Below are positions 25,400 to 34,340 of a stretch of 64,000 nucleotides of DNA, one piece after another; within the stretch, counting starts at the first letter, position 1; each line of letters opens with the position of its first letter. Under the pieces are notes generated by a model. It did not search any database. It worked only from the letters and a program-made list of their open reading frames with translations, and was not told the origin of the DNA. The stretch is from GCA-2708415 sp963803555 (lineage in GTDB: Bacteria; Pseudomonadota; Alphaproteobacteria; Micavibrionales; Micavibrionaceae). The stretch lies in contig CAWDMZ010000001.1 in NCBI GenBank assembly GCA_963803555.1, positions 868,001 through 932,000 of the forward strand, given 5' to 3'. Made by a program: the position numbers and the translations under genes.

Positions 25400-28108
25400 A
25401 TGGCAGGGACATATACCTTAGAGCTAGAATTATTGGGATCGTATACTGGTGCGATGCCTATTTTGGAGGTGTATGAGGATGGCACGTTATTCAACAGCTA
25501 TTCTGTCTCATCTGCGGGATCTTCTTATATTCTCAATATTAATTATGGTGGCGCATTGCCAACCTCCTTATCGTTTCGCTTTTTAAATGATGGAGCCGAG
25601 GCAGGGCGCACGATTGAGATCCATAGCGTAAAAATTGATAATCGCTTTGTTTCCAAGAACAACTATCTTTCCACCGACACCCTGACCAGTGGTCAAACCG
25701 CCACGGTTGATGTGGTAAACCCAACCTTCTTATTTGAACCCAATAGCCCCGCAAGCGCCTTATTTATAGCAGGCGCCACGCAAACCTTTGATGCCACAAA
25801 CAATAGATTCTCTGATCGAAGCTCCACCACGGATGAGATTTTTACCATGCTTGATGGGCGCGATGCCGCGTATTTGGGGGCGGGGAATGATCGGGTTAGT
25901 GGCGGTGCAGGGCTTGATATCTTACGCGGTGGCGCGGGCGATGATTTACTCTTCGGTGATGCGGGCGATGATCGTCTCTTTGGTGAAGAGGGTGATGATA
26001 CGCTTTATGGCGGGGGTGATAATGACCATCTTTATGGGGGGAATGGCAATGATACGCTTTATGGCGGTAATGGGAATGACAACCTTAGCGGTAATGATGG
26101 CAATGATATTCTAATTGGCGGATCGGGCAATGATCGCCTTGCGGGCGGTAATGGAATAGACAGCCTGTTTGGTGATGATGGCGACGATAATTTAAGCGGC
26201 GGCGCAGGCAATGATGCCCTTGATGGGGGCGCAGGCAATGACTTGCTTTATGGTGGGAATGGGGATGATACAATATTTGGCGGCGATGATGATGATGTTC
26301 TGGTCGGCAATGATGGCAATGATATTCTTGATGGCGGGGATGGCAATGACACACTCTATGGCTTAAATGATGATGATATCTTACGCGGTGGGGCGGGGAA
26401 TGACTTGCTCAATGGTCATGATGGCAATGACACCCTTGATGGTGGCGCAGGCGCGGATGTGGTGATTGGCGGCAATGGCACAGACACCATTAATGGCGGC
26501 GCAGGCAATGATATTCTTCATGGCAACGGTCTTACCCCACAAGAAATCTATACCACATTAAGAGCCAATCCAGCATTAGAATTTAATGCTAATACTAATA
26601 GTTTTTATGAAATAGTTTTTTCCGAAACCAATTATGCAACTGCGGATGCAAACGCTTCCGCATCTATAGTTAATGGCATAGGTGGACATCTTGCGAATAT
26701 TACAACAGCAGTTGAAAACGCCTTCATTGGAACATTAGTAACAGCAAATTCATGGATAGGGGCAATTGAAATTGGTGAAGGAAATTATTATTGGGAGTTG
26801 GGCGCTGAAGCGGGCGCACAATTTACTACTAGTGGTGTACAAACAAACAATTTTCTCGATAATACAGCGGGTACAACCAACACTAGTCAAGATAGATTAA
26901 CATTTAACAACCCAGTTTATGATTGGAGTGATAAGACAGCAACAGATTTAAATGATTATGTTATCGAATGGGATGCAGGGTTGATGAATGATGATAATGC
27001 CGCCGATATTTTATTTGGTAGGGCAGGGAATGACACACTTTATGGTTATGGTGGCAATGATGTTTTAGATGGTGGTGCGGATAATGATATTCTTTTTGGT
27101 GGTAACGGAGATGATACATTATTGGGTCAGTCTGGGAATGATTATCTAAACGGTGGAGCAGGCAATGATTTGCTTATCGGTGGTTTAGGCATTGATGTTA
27201 TTGATGGTGGTGATGGGAATGATACAATTGTTGGACTTGAAAGTACGATAATTGATGCCACAACACTAACATCCTATGGCGGAGGTCAAGATGTAGGTGG
27301 AACGGTAACATTTGAAGGTAATGGTGTGACGCTTGATGGTAATCTTTGGAAAAAATTTCAAGTGGATTATACCATTACGACCAATACAGTTTTAGAATTT
27401 GATTTTAGGAGTACATTAGAACCAGAGGTTGCTGGAATTGGATTTGACAATGATAGTGTTATAAATAATCCTGAGCGCTATTTTCAAATTTATGGTGATC
27501 AAAATGGTTCAGGCTCTGGTAATAGAGATTTTGATACATATGACGGGTCTGGAGATTGGTTTCACTATAGAATTGATATCGGATCCTACTACACAGGATT
27601 TTTCCCGCATTTATTCTTAGCGAATGATGATGATGGTAGTGGCATTGATGGAAATAGCAGTTTTGCGAACATAACATTTTATGAAAGTGTTGGTGGTGAT
27701 TTATCCGCAGACATTGCAAGTGGAGGCGCAGGGGATGATGCCGTAAATGGTAATAATGGGGATAACATCCTTAGCGGTAATGATGGATTAGATACCCTAT
27801 ATGGATTTGGTGGATCAGATATCTTTATTTTTGAAGATGCAAATGCATTTAACGATATTGATATCATTGGTGATTTTTCATTGGGTGATAACGATATTCT
27901 GGATCTGAGTGATTTATTATCTGGAGTCAATTCAGGAAATATTACCAATTTTGTACAAATTTTGGATAATGGTGCAAATTCAACGTTATCTGTTGATATA
28001 GATGGATTAGGAAATTTTACACCTGCAACCCAAATTGCAACATTATTGAGCGTCACTGGTTTAACAGATGAGGCCGCCTTAGAGGCTAGTGGAAATATTA
28101 TTGTTTAA
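25400..28108 (+). CDS. Large RTX adhesin-like protein with CBM-like, lectin-like and type I secretion domains
   Basis: 902 residues, acidic, with no Cys-rich region and no Sec signal. Domains in order: residues about 3-90, a beta-sandwich resembling the Ca-dependent carbohydrate-binding modules found in RTX proteins (LELELLGSYTGAMPILEVYEDG, GRTIEIHSVKID). Residues about 155-375 are a long series of GGxGxDxhx Ca-binding repeats. Residues about 385-535 are a C-type-lectin-like domain (GGHLANITTAVENAF, SWIGAIEIG, YYWELGAEAGAQF, YVIEWD). A second RTX block is at about 545-610. Residues about 615-770 are an unidentified beta-rich domain with a DDDGSG Ca-loop. A short RTX stretch and a C-terminal target domain end it (SDIFIFEDANAFNDIDIIGDFS, to NIIV). 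This architecture suits a type I-secreted, sugar-binding surface or extracellular protein. No secretion genes are adjacent. Confidence 0.88.
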   Translation: MAGTYTLELELLGSYTGAMPILEVYEDGTLFNSYSVSSAGSSYILNINYGGALPTSLSFRFLNDGAEAGRTIEIHSVKIDNRFVSKNNYLSTDTLTSGQTATVDVVNPTFLFEPNSPASALFIAGATQTFDATNNRFSDRSSTTDEIFTMLDGRDAAYLGAGNDRVSGGAGLDILRGGAGDDLLFGDAGDDRLFGEEGDDTLYGGGDNDHLYGGNGNDTLYGGNGNDNLSGNDGNDILIGGSGNDRLAGGNGIDSLFGDDGDDNLSGGAGNDALDGGAGNDLLYGGNGDDTIFGGDDDDVLVGNDGNDILDGGDGNDTLYGLNDDDILRGGAGNDLLNGHDGNDTLDGGAGADVVIGGNGTDTINGGAGNDILHGNGLTPQEIYTTLRANPALEFNANTNSFYEIVFSETNYATADANASASIVNGIGGHLANITTAVENAFIGTLVTANSWIGAIEIGEGNYYWELGAEAGAQFTTSGVQTNNFLDNTAGTTNTSQDRLTFNNPVYDWSDKTATDLNDYVIEWDAGLMNDDNAADILFGRAGNDTLYGYGGNDVLDGGADNDILFGGNGDDTLLGQSGNDYLNGGAGNDLLIGGLGIDVIDGGDGNDTIVGLESTIIDATTLTSYGGGQDVGGTVTFEGNGVTLDGNLWKKFQVDYTITTNTVLEFDFRSTLEPEVAGIGFDNDSVINNPERYFQIYGDQNGSGSGNRDFDTYDGSGDWFHYRIDIGSYYTGFFPHLFLANDDDGSGIDGNSSFANITFYESVGGDLSADIASGGAGDDAVNGNNGDNILSGNDGLDTLYGFGGSDIFIFEDANAFNDIDIIGDFSLGDNDILDLSDLLSGVNSGNITNFVQILDNGANSTLSVDIDGLGNFTPATQIATLLSVTGLTDEAALEASGNIIV

Positions 28109-28141
28109 AAAGTGAACTTTTACCCATCTTAAAATGTTTAT

Positions 28142-29047
28142 GTGTTTATGATCTTAACAATAATAAGCATAATTTTTACAGCTCTAACAATTATTGGGTT
28201 TAGTCGAAAAATCTGGTGGTTTACCATTTTTGATTTTTTTCGTCTTCAATATATAACAATTCAACTTATCTTATTTATTGTTGCCATTTTGACAATGAAT
28301 ATCCCCTCCCTTTTATTAAACAGCGTATGTATCGCATTAAATCTTTATCGCATAAGGGATTTTTTGCCCAAATATGTCAAAAAACCGACAAATACAAAAC
28401 GTGATATTTTATGTATCAATGTTTTTAAAGATAATGAAAAATTTGATCGATTACGCAAAGTTTTGCGTCACTATGATCCCGAAGTTTTGTTGATATTAGA
28501 AGTAACAGATAAATTAGAAGATAATCTGGAAAAACTAATTGGCGATTATCAATATCGTTTACAAACCCCCGTTCGTGATGGGTTTAGTATATGTTTATTG
28601 AGCAAGCATAAAATGAATAATCCGGATATTAGTTTTCATGGCCCCGGCAAAACGCCCTTATTACATGCGGAGATAGAGCTTCATGATACTTTATATCATG
28701 TATTTTCTGCACACCCAAAACCAGCCCTTAATAAAGATTGGTATCATGAACGCCATGTTTATTTTCATGAGATTGTCGATATCATTCAACACACAAAACT
28801 GCCCTCGATTGTATTGGGTGATTTTAATTCTGTGCCTTGGGAACGTCATTTTGTAGACTTTTGTCATAAAACAGGTCTTAAAAGTACAGCGCAAGGATAT
28901 GGGTATAAAATTACGTGGCCCACATATTTTCTGCCGCTTGGCATTCCAATGGATCATATTTTATTGCCCGAAGGTGAGGGATATAAAGATTTCACCACAG
29001 GGCCAAATGCAGGGTCTGATCACTACCCTATTGCAATAAATTTATAA
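28142..29047 (+). CDS. Endonuclease/exonuclease/phosphatase family protein with N-terminal membrane anchor
   Basis: About 300 residues. Two to three hydrophobic helices (residues about 1-75) anchor a DNase I-like domain, recognisable by the metal/catalytic LGDFNSVPWERHF and the C-terminal GSDHYPIAI. FSAHPKPAL probably contains a phosphate-contacting His. The substrate (nucleic acid, phospholipid or phosphoester) cannot be told from sequence. The frame opens at GTG 28142; an ATG two codons later (28148) is an alternative. It lies between the RTX gene and the stress operon and may belong to neither. Confidence 0.78.
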   Translation: MFMILTIISIIFTALTIIGFSRKIWWFTIFDFFRLQYITIQLILFIVAILTMNIPSLLLNSVCIALNLYRIRDFLPKYVKKPTNTKRDILCINVFKDNEKFDRLRKVLRHYDPEVLLILEVTDKLEDNLEKLIGDYQYRLQTPVRDGFSICLLSKHKMNNPDISFHGPGKTPLLHAEIELHDTLYHVFSAHPKPALNKDWYHERHVYFHEIVDIIQHTKLPSIVLGDFNSVPWERHFVDFCHKTGLKSTAQGYGYKITWPTYFLPLGIPMDHILLPEGEGYKDFTTGPNAGSDHYPIAINL

Positions 29048-29064
29048 AAATATAGGGTATTTCA

Positions 29065-29090
29065 GGAACTTAATTAACTTAAACCAGTTT
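29065..29090 (+). promoter_or_regulatory. EcfG (ECF15)-type general stress promoter
   Basis: GGAAC (29065-29069) and GTTT (29087-29090) are 17 bases apart, matching the alphaproteobacterial EcfG consensus (GGAAC, 16-17 bases, cGTT). It stands 38 bases before the first gene of the plus-strand stress operon. An identical spacing occurs at 35501-35526 on the other strand. Confidence 0.65.
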
Positions 29091-29127
29091 GTTAAGAAAT
29101 TGATAAAAAACGAGAAAGGATTATCAA

Positions 29128-29535
29128 ATGAATAAAAAAGCAATTTTGGCAGTTATAATTGCCGTAGCTTTGGCATTAATCGCTGTTTGGGCAATTGATG
29201 TTGATGTAGATGGAGGTATTGAGTTACCAGAAATTACAGCAGATATGGATGCAGAAGGTGGAAATATACCTGATGTTGAAGTAACGGGTGATTTTGAACT
29301 TCCATCAATTGATGCAGATATGGACGCCGAAGGCGGATCATTACCAGAAGTTGATGTTAACGTTGTTGACGTTAATATGGGAACAAAAGAAGTTGAAGTT
29401 GACGTTCCTGATGTTGATGTAGAAATGGAAGAAAAAACATTTGAAGTACCAACATTTTCTATTGATGCCCCTGAAGAAGACACAATCGCAAATGATACAA
29501 GTGTCGATGCAGATGCAGTTACAACACAAGAGTAA
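29128..29535 (+). CDS. Acidic repeat protein with N-terminal membrane anchor
   Basis: This 135-residue protein has an N-terminal hydrophobic segment (KKAILAVIIAVALALIAVWA) as signal anchor or signal peptide, then an extremely acidic tail almost free of positive charge. Two similar units are visible: LPEITADMDAEGGNIPDVEV (about 31-50) and LPSIDADMDAEGGSLPEVDV (about 56-75). VDV/VDVPDV stretches follow. No enzymatic motif is present. It probably lies outside the inner membrane as a flexible polyanion. The name and biochemical role are unknown; the promoter and neighbours (PMP3, topoisomerase IB) suggest an envelope or osmotic stress role. A GAAAGGA ribosome site precedes the ATG. Confidence 0.75.
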   Translation: MNKKAILAVIIAVALALIAVWAIDVDVDGGIELPEITADMDAEGGNIPDVEVTGDFELPSIDADMDAEGGSLPEVDVNVVDVNMGTKEVEVDVPDVDVEMEEKTFEVPTFSIDAPEEDTIANDTSVDADAVTTQE

Positions 29536-29564
29536 ATTATAAAAATAAAAAAGGAGAAAATATT

Positions 29565-29756
29565 ATGGCTTTAACAGGATCAGGCGATAGCCTATTGGGT
29601 GATATTGTAAAAATTATTGTTGCATTATTCCTACCCCCATTGGGTGTATTGTTAGAAGTAGGCTTAAGCTTACATTTCTGGCTAAACATCGTGTTAACAT
29701 TATTAGGATTTATTCCTGGTGTTATTCACGCAATTTATATTATTGCAACACGATAA
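29565..29756 (+). CDS. PMP3 / YqaE (UPF0057) small membrane protein
   Basis: This 63-residue protein has two transmembrane helices and the family signature ALFLPPLGVLLEVGL, then FWLNIVLTLLGFIPGVIHAIYII. PMP3 proteins are stress-induced membrane proteolipids linked to membrane potential and ion homeostasis. An AAGGAG ribosome site lies just upstream, 29 bases after the acidic repeat gene. Confidence 0.92.
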   Translation: MALTGSGDSLLGDIVKIIVALFLPPLGVLLEVGLSLHFWLNIVLTLLGFIPGVIHAIYIIATR

Positions 29757-29777
29757 TTTTTGTAGCGGTGCACTTCG

Positions 29778-30824
29778 TTGGACAAGGATACTTCCCCATT
29801 AATTGCCCGTTATAATTTAGAATATGTATATGAAGAACCCCCGGGTATTCGCCGATTAAAGCGAGGCCGGGGGTTTTCTTATGTTGATAAGAATAATAAG
29901 ACTATTAAACAATCCGACCTTCGCAAAAGGTTAGAAGCCATTGCCGTCCCACCAACATATAAAAAGGTATGGTATTGCCCCTTAGACAATGGGCATTTGC
30001 AAGCAACAGGGTTTGATTCAACCAGTAAGAAGCAATATTTTTACCATTCCTTATGGCGCCAAATTCAAGACGCTCAAAAATTTGAATCATTATATGAATT
30101 TGGTCAAAAGCTTCCCTCATTCAGACGTAAAATAAACCAACAGATCAATTTAAAAAATATTGATAAGCAGACTGTTTTGGCAACAATGGCACGTTTGTTA
30201 GATAAAACAGGAATGCGTGTGGGCAATGACAAGGCCACAAAAAAAAACCATACCCATGGTTTAACCACCCTCGAAAAAAAACATATCGATATTGATGAAA
30301 ATGAGATTTCTTTAGACTATATCGGCAAAGGTGGACAAGAGATTGAGCGATTTTTAAATGATCCTAAAATCTCCCAAGTGATCGATAATTGCGCCGAAAT
30401 TTCAGGGCAGCGATTATTTAAAATTATGAATGAAAAGGGTGAAAAAGAATTTTTAAACTCCCAAGATTTAAACCGTTTTTTAAAAGAATTAATGGATGAA
30501 AGCTTTTCAGCCAAAGATTTTCGGACTTGGCGATTTAGCTGTTATTTTATTGAAAAAGCCTTATCTGCCAAAAATACAAATAGCCCCACCACATTGACGG
30601 CAATTTTGGATACTGTATCGGAAATAAGCGGCAACACCCCCTCAATTTTAAAAAGTAGTTATATTCATCCTGGGTTGCTTGAGGCTGTAAAAACGGATGA
30701 TTGGAAATTATTAGAAAAACCAAAAAAAATTAGAGCTGGTTTAAGACAATCAGAAGAAATTTTTTTGAACTACCTCAACACCAAACATGCCAAAGATATT
30801 TTATTAGATGTTAAAAACGCTTAA
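29778..30824 (+). CDS. DNA topoisomerase IB (poxvirus-like)
   Basis: This 348-residue bacterial type IB topoisomerase relaxes supercoils through a 3'-phosphotyrosyl intermediate. The N-terminal domain has GIRRLKRGRGFSYVD and the conserved IPPAYxxVW-like element AVPPTYKKVWYCP. The catalytic domain has RLLDKTGMRVGND, LDYIGKGG with the active-site Lys, and the nucleophile Tyr295 in SSYIHPG. The start is TTG 29778 with no clear ribosome site, and translation may be coupled to PMP3 21 bases upstream. It overlaps the next gene by 17 bases. Confidence 0.93.
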   Translation: MDKDTSPLIARYNLEYVYEEPPGIRRLKRGRGFSYVDKNNKTIKQSDLRKRLEAIAVPPTYKKVWYCPLDNGHLQATGFDSTSKKQYFYHSLWRQIQDAQKFESLYEFGQKLPSFRRKINQQINLKNIDKQTVLATMARLLDKTGMRVGNDKATKKNHTHGLTTLEKKHIDIDENEISLDYIGKGGQEIERFLNDPKISQVIDNCAEISGQRLFKIMNEKGEKEFLNSQDLNRFLKELMDESFSAKDFRTWRFSCYFIEKALSAKNTNSPTTLTAILDTVSEISGNTPSILKSSYIHPGLLEAVKTDDWKLLEKPKKIRAGLRQSEEIFLNYLNTKHAKDILLDVKNA

Positions 30825-31638
30825 AATTACACTTAAATCATGGTGGACAAATGACCCCTTCACGGATAGTGCGGCCATCGCATATTACGCCATTTTTTCT
30901 ATACCAGGGTTGTTGGTTATTATCTTGGGACTAATCTCAATTTTTTTTGAGGCAGATATTATTGAAGAACAAATCTTTAACAATATAAATCAGATATTAG
31001 GCAATGATGTTGCCAATAATATTCAATCAATTGTGCAAGAAACATCCCTTGATAACAGAAATATATGGGCACTGATTATTGGTTTAACCACTTTAATATT
31101 TGGGGCAACGGGTTTGTTTGTTCAATTACAACGCTCCCTCAATCGGATATGGGGGGCATATATACCGGATCGAAAAGGGCATACGCCTAAATTTATAAAA
31201 GACCGCTTTATTTCATTTAGTATGATTGTTGTAATTGGTTTTTTATTGCTAATATCTTTAACAATAACAGCATTTATTTCTGCGTTAAATGAATGGTTTT
31301 CAAACCAAATCTCAACGTCATTTATTTTTATTCTTCAAATTACAGATTTTATTTTTTCAATCACTCTAATAACGCTCCTATTTACAATGTTGTTTAAAAT
31401 CCTTCCTGACATTAAGGTGGAATGGCGTTTTGCCGTTAAAGGTGGTATCCTTTCCGCATTGTTATTCCATGTTGGTGAATATGCGCTAAATGCTTATTTC
31501 CAGATGGCTGAACCCGCCTCCACATTTGGGGCGGCAGGGTCGATAATTTTACTGATGCTATGGGTTTATTATTCGGGCATGATCTTATTATTGGGCGCCG
31601 AATACACAAAACAAAATTACTTAAATAAAAAAGCTTAA
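30808..31638 (+). CDS. YihY / BrkB family membrane protein (UPF0761)
   Basis: This 276-residue protein has about six transmembrane helices. The family pattern is clear: early AIAYYAIFSIPGLLVIILG, GLFVQLQRSLNRIWG, KFIKDRFISFSMIV, TMLFKILPDIKVEWRFAVKGGILSALLFHVGEYALNAY, and the final ASTFGAAGSIILLMLWVYYSGMILLLGAEYT. Molecular function is unsettled in the family (once misnamed RNase BN). Translation is coupled to the topoisomerase by overlap. Confidence 0.92.
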   Translation: MLKTLKITLKSWWTNDPFTDSAAIAYYAIFSIPGLLVIILGLISIFFEADIIEEQIFNNINQILGNDVANNIQSIVQETSLDNRNIWALIIGLTTLIFGATGLFVQLQRSLNRIWGAYIPDRKGHTPKFIKDRFISFSMIVVIGFLLLISLTITAFISALNEWFSNQISTSFIFILQITDFIFSITLITLLFTMLFKILPDIKVEWRFAVKGGILSALLFHVGEYALNAYFQMAEPASTFGAAGSIILLMLWVYYSGMILLLGAEYTKQNYLNKKA

Positions 31639-31665
31639 TCAAAAACGCAAAAAAGGATAATTATT

Positions 31666-32229
31666 ATGGGTGGTATTGCATTATATGTAGAAACAGATGG
31701 CCAAGCCGATAGCCCAGAACAAGCAATTGCTCAAGCGGCACTTTCCCCCGATACTATTCCTTTTGAAGAAGGCGATGTTGTTGAGGTTAAAATAGATGCC
31801 ACATGGACCACACCCGATGGCAAACATCACGCACGGGTCAGTTTGGTAAAACAAACCAAACCTGTTTTGGATGAAAAAGAATTGGCTCAAGAATCAGATA
31901 ACGTGAACGCTCAACCTGTAGATAAAAAAAATACTGCGCCTGAAGTTTCCCCTGTTGATCCAGATGTAAAAAATTCCCCTGATGGGCTTACTGATGCCGA
32001 TCCAAATGAAGATTCATCCGCATTAGAATTAACCCCCGATATGGAAGAAGCCGAAAAAGAATTAGAACATGATTTTGATGAATCGCGTGACCCTAATTCC
32101 CGCCGTAGCCAAGATTTAAAGGACGAGCCTGCGCCCGAAGAAGGATATAATAGTGAAGGATTGCGGCGCAAAGATGAGCCATCTCCAGAAAAAAAGAAGA
32201 AAAAACCAAAACCACAAGCTTCAGCTTAA
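31666..32229 (+). CDS. Hypothetical acidic protein with disordered tail
   Basis: 187 residues. A compact N-terminal segment of about 65 residues (GGIALYVETDGQADSPEQAIAQ..., EEGDVVEVKIDATWTTPDGKHHARVSL) is followed by a long charged, Pro/Glu/Asp-rich and probably disordered tail ending in a Lys/Pro-rich patch. No family is recognised. An AAAGGATAA ribosome site and a 27-base gap place it last in the plus-strand stress operon. Its end overlaps the end of gdhA by four bases, tail to tail. Confidence 0.7.
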   Translation: MGGIALYVETDGQADSPEQAIAQAALSPDTIPFEEGDVVEVKIDATWTTPDGKHHARVSLVKQTKPVLDEKELAQESDNVNAQPVDKKNTAPEVSPVDPDVKNSPDGLTDADPNEDSSALELTPDMEEAEKELEHDFDESRDPNSRRSQDLKDEPAPEEGYNSEGLRRKDEPSPEKKKKKPKPQASA

Positions 32230-33557
32230 TACGTACCAAATGCCTTCATTGCATTGGCAACTTTTTTAAATCCACCAATATTGGCACCTTTGATATAATT
32301 AATTTTTCCATCTTCCTGACCATTTTCTTTACAGGTGTTGAAGATGTTTTCCATTATTTCTTTAAGTGCGGTATCTACTTCTTCTTTGCTCCAAAAACGG
32401 CGCATGGCATTTTGGGATTGCTCTAACCCCGATACGGCAACGCCGCCTGCATTTGCCGCCTTTGCGGGAGCAATAATTAAACCTTCTTTTAATAAAAATT
32501 CTGTCGCTTTACTGGTAAGGGGCATATTCGCACCTTCACATATATATTGCGCGCCACCTTTTTTGATAGATTTGGCTTCATCTTCATCAATTTCGTTTTG
32601 GGTGGCACAAGGGAAGGCCACATCGCACTCATAATCCCAAGGCTCTGCGCCATCGGTATATTCAATACCATCAATACTTAAATCTTTTAATTTCTTACCT
32701 TGGTTTTCTTTAAGGTCGTAAATTTTATCCAATTCATCGGATGTCAAACCATCTTCTTTATAAATGCATCCTTTACTATCAGACAAAGTAATCACCTTTG
32801 ACCCCAGTTCAATTAATTTCATGGCGGCGTGTAAGGCAACATTTCCCGCGCCTGATATAGCACAACGCATATCTTTAATATCTTTGCCATCCTCATCTAA
32901 AATATGGTTAAGGAAATAGACCGCACCAAATCCAGTAGCCTCGGGGCGAAGAATACTACCGCCAAAGGCTTGTCCCTTACCCGTTAGCACACCATGAAAT
33001 TGAGTGGTTAGTTGTTTATACGCACCAAATAAATACCCAATCTCGCGCGCGCCAACATTAATATCACCCGCTGGCACATCTACATCGGGGCCAATATGCT
33101 TATAAAGCTCCATCATAAATGCAGTACAAAAACGATAAATATCTTCGTCACTTCGGTCGCTTGGATCAAAATCTGACCCCCCTTTACCGCCACCCATAGG
33201 AAGACCAGTTAAGGCATTTTTAAATGTTTGCTCAAACCCTAAAAATTTAAAAGTATCAAGCTTGACGGAGGGGTGAAAGCGTAAACCCCCTTTATAAGGG
33301 CCAATTGCATTGTTAAATTGAATACGCCATCCATTATTGACGTTTATATTCCCCTCACCATCCATCCACGTGACCCGAAACTGAATAATACGATCGGGCA
33401 CTAATAAGCGCTCAATCACATTATTTTTGTTGTATTCTGGATTGTCATTTAAAAATGGAATAATATCGTGCATTACATCATCAACCGCTTGGTGAAAGTC
33501 ATCTTCACCTTGGGTGTTTTCTTTAATGCGCTCTACTATTTTATCGAGGTCGGACAT
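32226..33557 (-). CDS. gdhA: NADP-specific glutamate dehydrogenase
   Basis: This 443-residue enzyme matches the hexameric class (about 450 residues). It has KGGLRFHPSVKLDTFKFLGFEQTFKNALTG, catalytic Lys in LPMGGGKGGSDFDP, DVDVPAGDINVGAREIGYLFGAYK, the Rossmann AISGAGNVALHAA, and EGANMPLTSKAT and AANAGGVAVSGLEQSQN near the end. It assimilates ammonia onto 2-oxoglutarate. It is last in a five-gene minus-strand stress operon, 30 bases after DUF2945. This suggests glutamate supply as an osmolyte or nitrogen buffer under stress, an inference from context. Confidence 0.95.
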   Translation of the reverse strand: MSDLDKIVERIKENTQGEDDFHQAVDDVMHDIIPFLNDNPEYNKNNVIERLLVPDRIIQFRVTWMDGEGNINVNNGWRIQFNNAIGPYKGGLRFHPSVKLDTFKFLGFEQTFKNALTGLPMGGGKGGSDFDPSDRSDEDIYRFCTAFMMELYKHIGPDVDVPAGDINVGAREIGYLFGAYKQLTTQFHGVLTGKGQAFGGSILRPEATGFGAVYFLNHILDEDGKDIKDMRCAISGAGNVALHAAMKLIELGSKVITLSDSKGCIYKEDGLTSDELDKIYDLKENQGKKLKDLSIDGIEYTDGAEPWDYECDVAFPCATQNEIDEDEAKSIKKGGAQYICEGANMPLTSKATEFLLKEGLIIAPAKAANAGGVAVSGLEQSQNAMRRFWSKEEVDTALKEIMENIFNTCKENGQEDGKINYIKGANIGGFKKVANAMKAFGTY

Positions 33558-33587
33558 AGATTAGGTGTACCTTTTACAAATGAATGA

Positions 33588-33806
33588 TTAGCTAGCTTTA
33601 CTCACTTCTGATTCAAGCTTTAGAACATTGTTAGCATCATCTGTATCGATGTAAAGGGCGGCATTATCCTCATCCCCATCTCTTGTTACTTCATTGCCAT
33701 CAATAGTGCGGGTTACTTTTTTGGTAAAGCGGCTTTGTACGGTTCCTGTACCTTTCCCATTGCCCCAGCTCCACTCAACTTTGTCACCTTCATTATATTT
33801 AGCCAT
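33588..33806 (-). CDS. DUF2945 / HVA1-family TUDOR-like protein
   Basis: This 72-residue protein begins KYNEGDKVEWSWGNGKGTGTVQSRF, then a basic turn and an acidic end, the pattern of the DUF2945 (hypervirulence-associated TUDOR-like) family, which forms a small SH3-like barrel. The biochemical role is unknown, but the family is common in stress gene clusters. An AAAAGGAG ribosome site is on the minus strand, 18 bases downstream of DUF421. Confidence 0.85.
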   Translation of the reverse strand: MAKYNEGDKVEWSWGNGKGTGTVQSRFTKKVTRTIDGNEVTRDGDEDNAALYIDTDDANNVLKLESEVSKAS

Positions 33807-33824
33807 TTATAAACTCCTTTTTTA

Positions 33825-34340
33825 TTAATTAAGCCTAACGTGTTGTAATAGTTGCTCACGATTAAAATCCCCATCACCATGAAGTACAGAAATATCGCCC
33901 GTAGATTCAATAATAACGGCATGCACATCATCAAAGTTTAAAGCGTTTGCTTCACGTAATTTTGAAATTACATCACTATGTGAAATATTTGCCTTTTTTA
34001 AATTATCATAGAGAATTTTATTTCCATCCATAAGCAATAAAGGCTTATTTTCTAAATAGGTATTGGAAGTGGCAATTCTAATTTTTGATAAGATTGTTTG
34101 AATAGAAAGCAAAGCAATTATAGCAATAACCGCATTTAACACTGCAGGTTCTTTTGAAAGCACTGTACTGGCAAAAATAGAACCAATAGCAACCGTGACA
34201 GCAAAATCATGACCAGACATTTTGGAAAAACTTCTAATACCATTAATTCGAATAATTACAACTAATGCAGCATAAACGAGAAGTACAGATACAAAAATAC
34301 CACCCACCGTTTTCCAATCAGAAATAAACCAATCCATCAT
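33825..34340 (-). CDS. DUF421 / YetF-like membrane protein
   Basis: 171 residues. Three transmembrane helices fill residues about 10-85 (GGIFVSVLLVYAALVVIIRING, GHDFAVTVAIGSIFASTVL, AVIAIIALLSIQTIL). A cytoplasmic YetF C-terminal domain follows (KPLLLMDGNKILYDNLKKANIS, DVISKLREANALNFDDVHAVIIESTGDISVL). The family is involved in envelope or spore stress in other bacteria, with no defined activity. The start overlaps the preceding gene by four bases. Confidence 0.9.
   Translation of the reverse strand: MMDWFISDWKTVGGIFVSVLLVYAALVVIIRINGIRSFSKMSGHDFAVTVAIGSIFASTVLSKEPAVLNAVIAIIALLSIQTILSKIRIATSNTYLENKPLLLMDGNKILYDNLKKANISHSDVISKLREANALNFDDVHAVIIESTGDISVLHGDGDFNREQLLQHVRLN

Noticed and set aside
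25890..26520. Dense tandem DNA repeats suggesting a CRISPR array or satellite
   Set aside because: Period is about 27 bases without constant spacers and follows the RTX nonapeptide code; explained by protein repeats. The same holds for 2880-3740.
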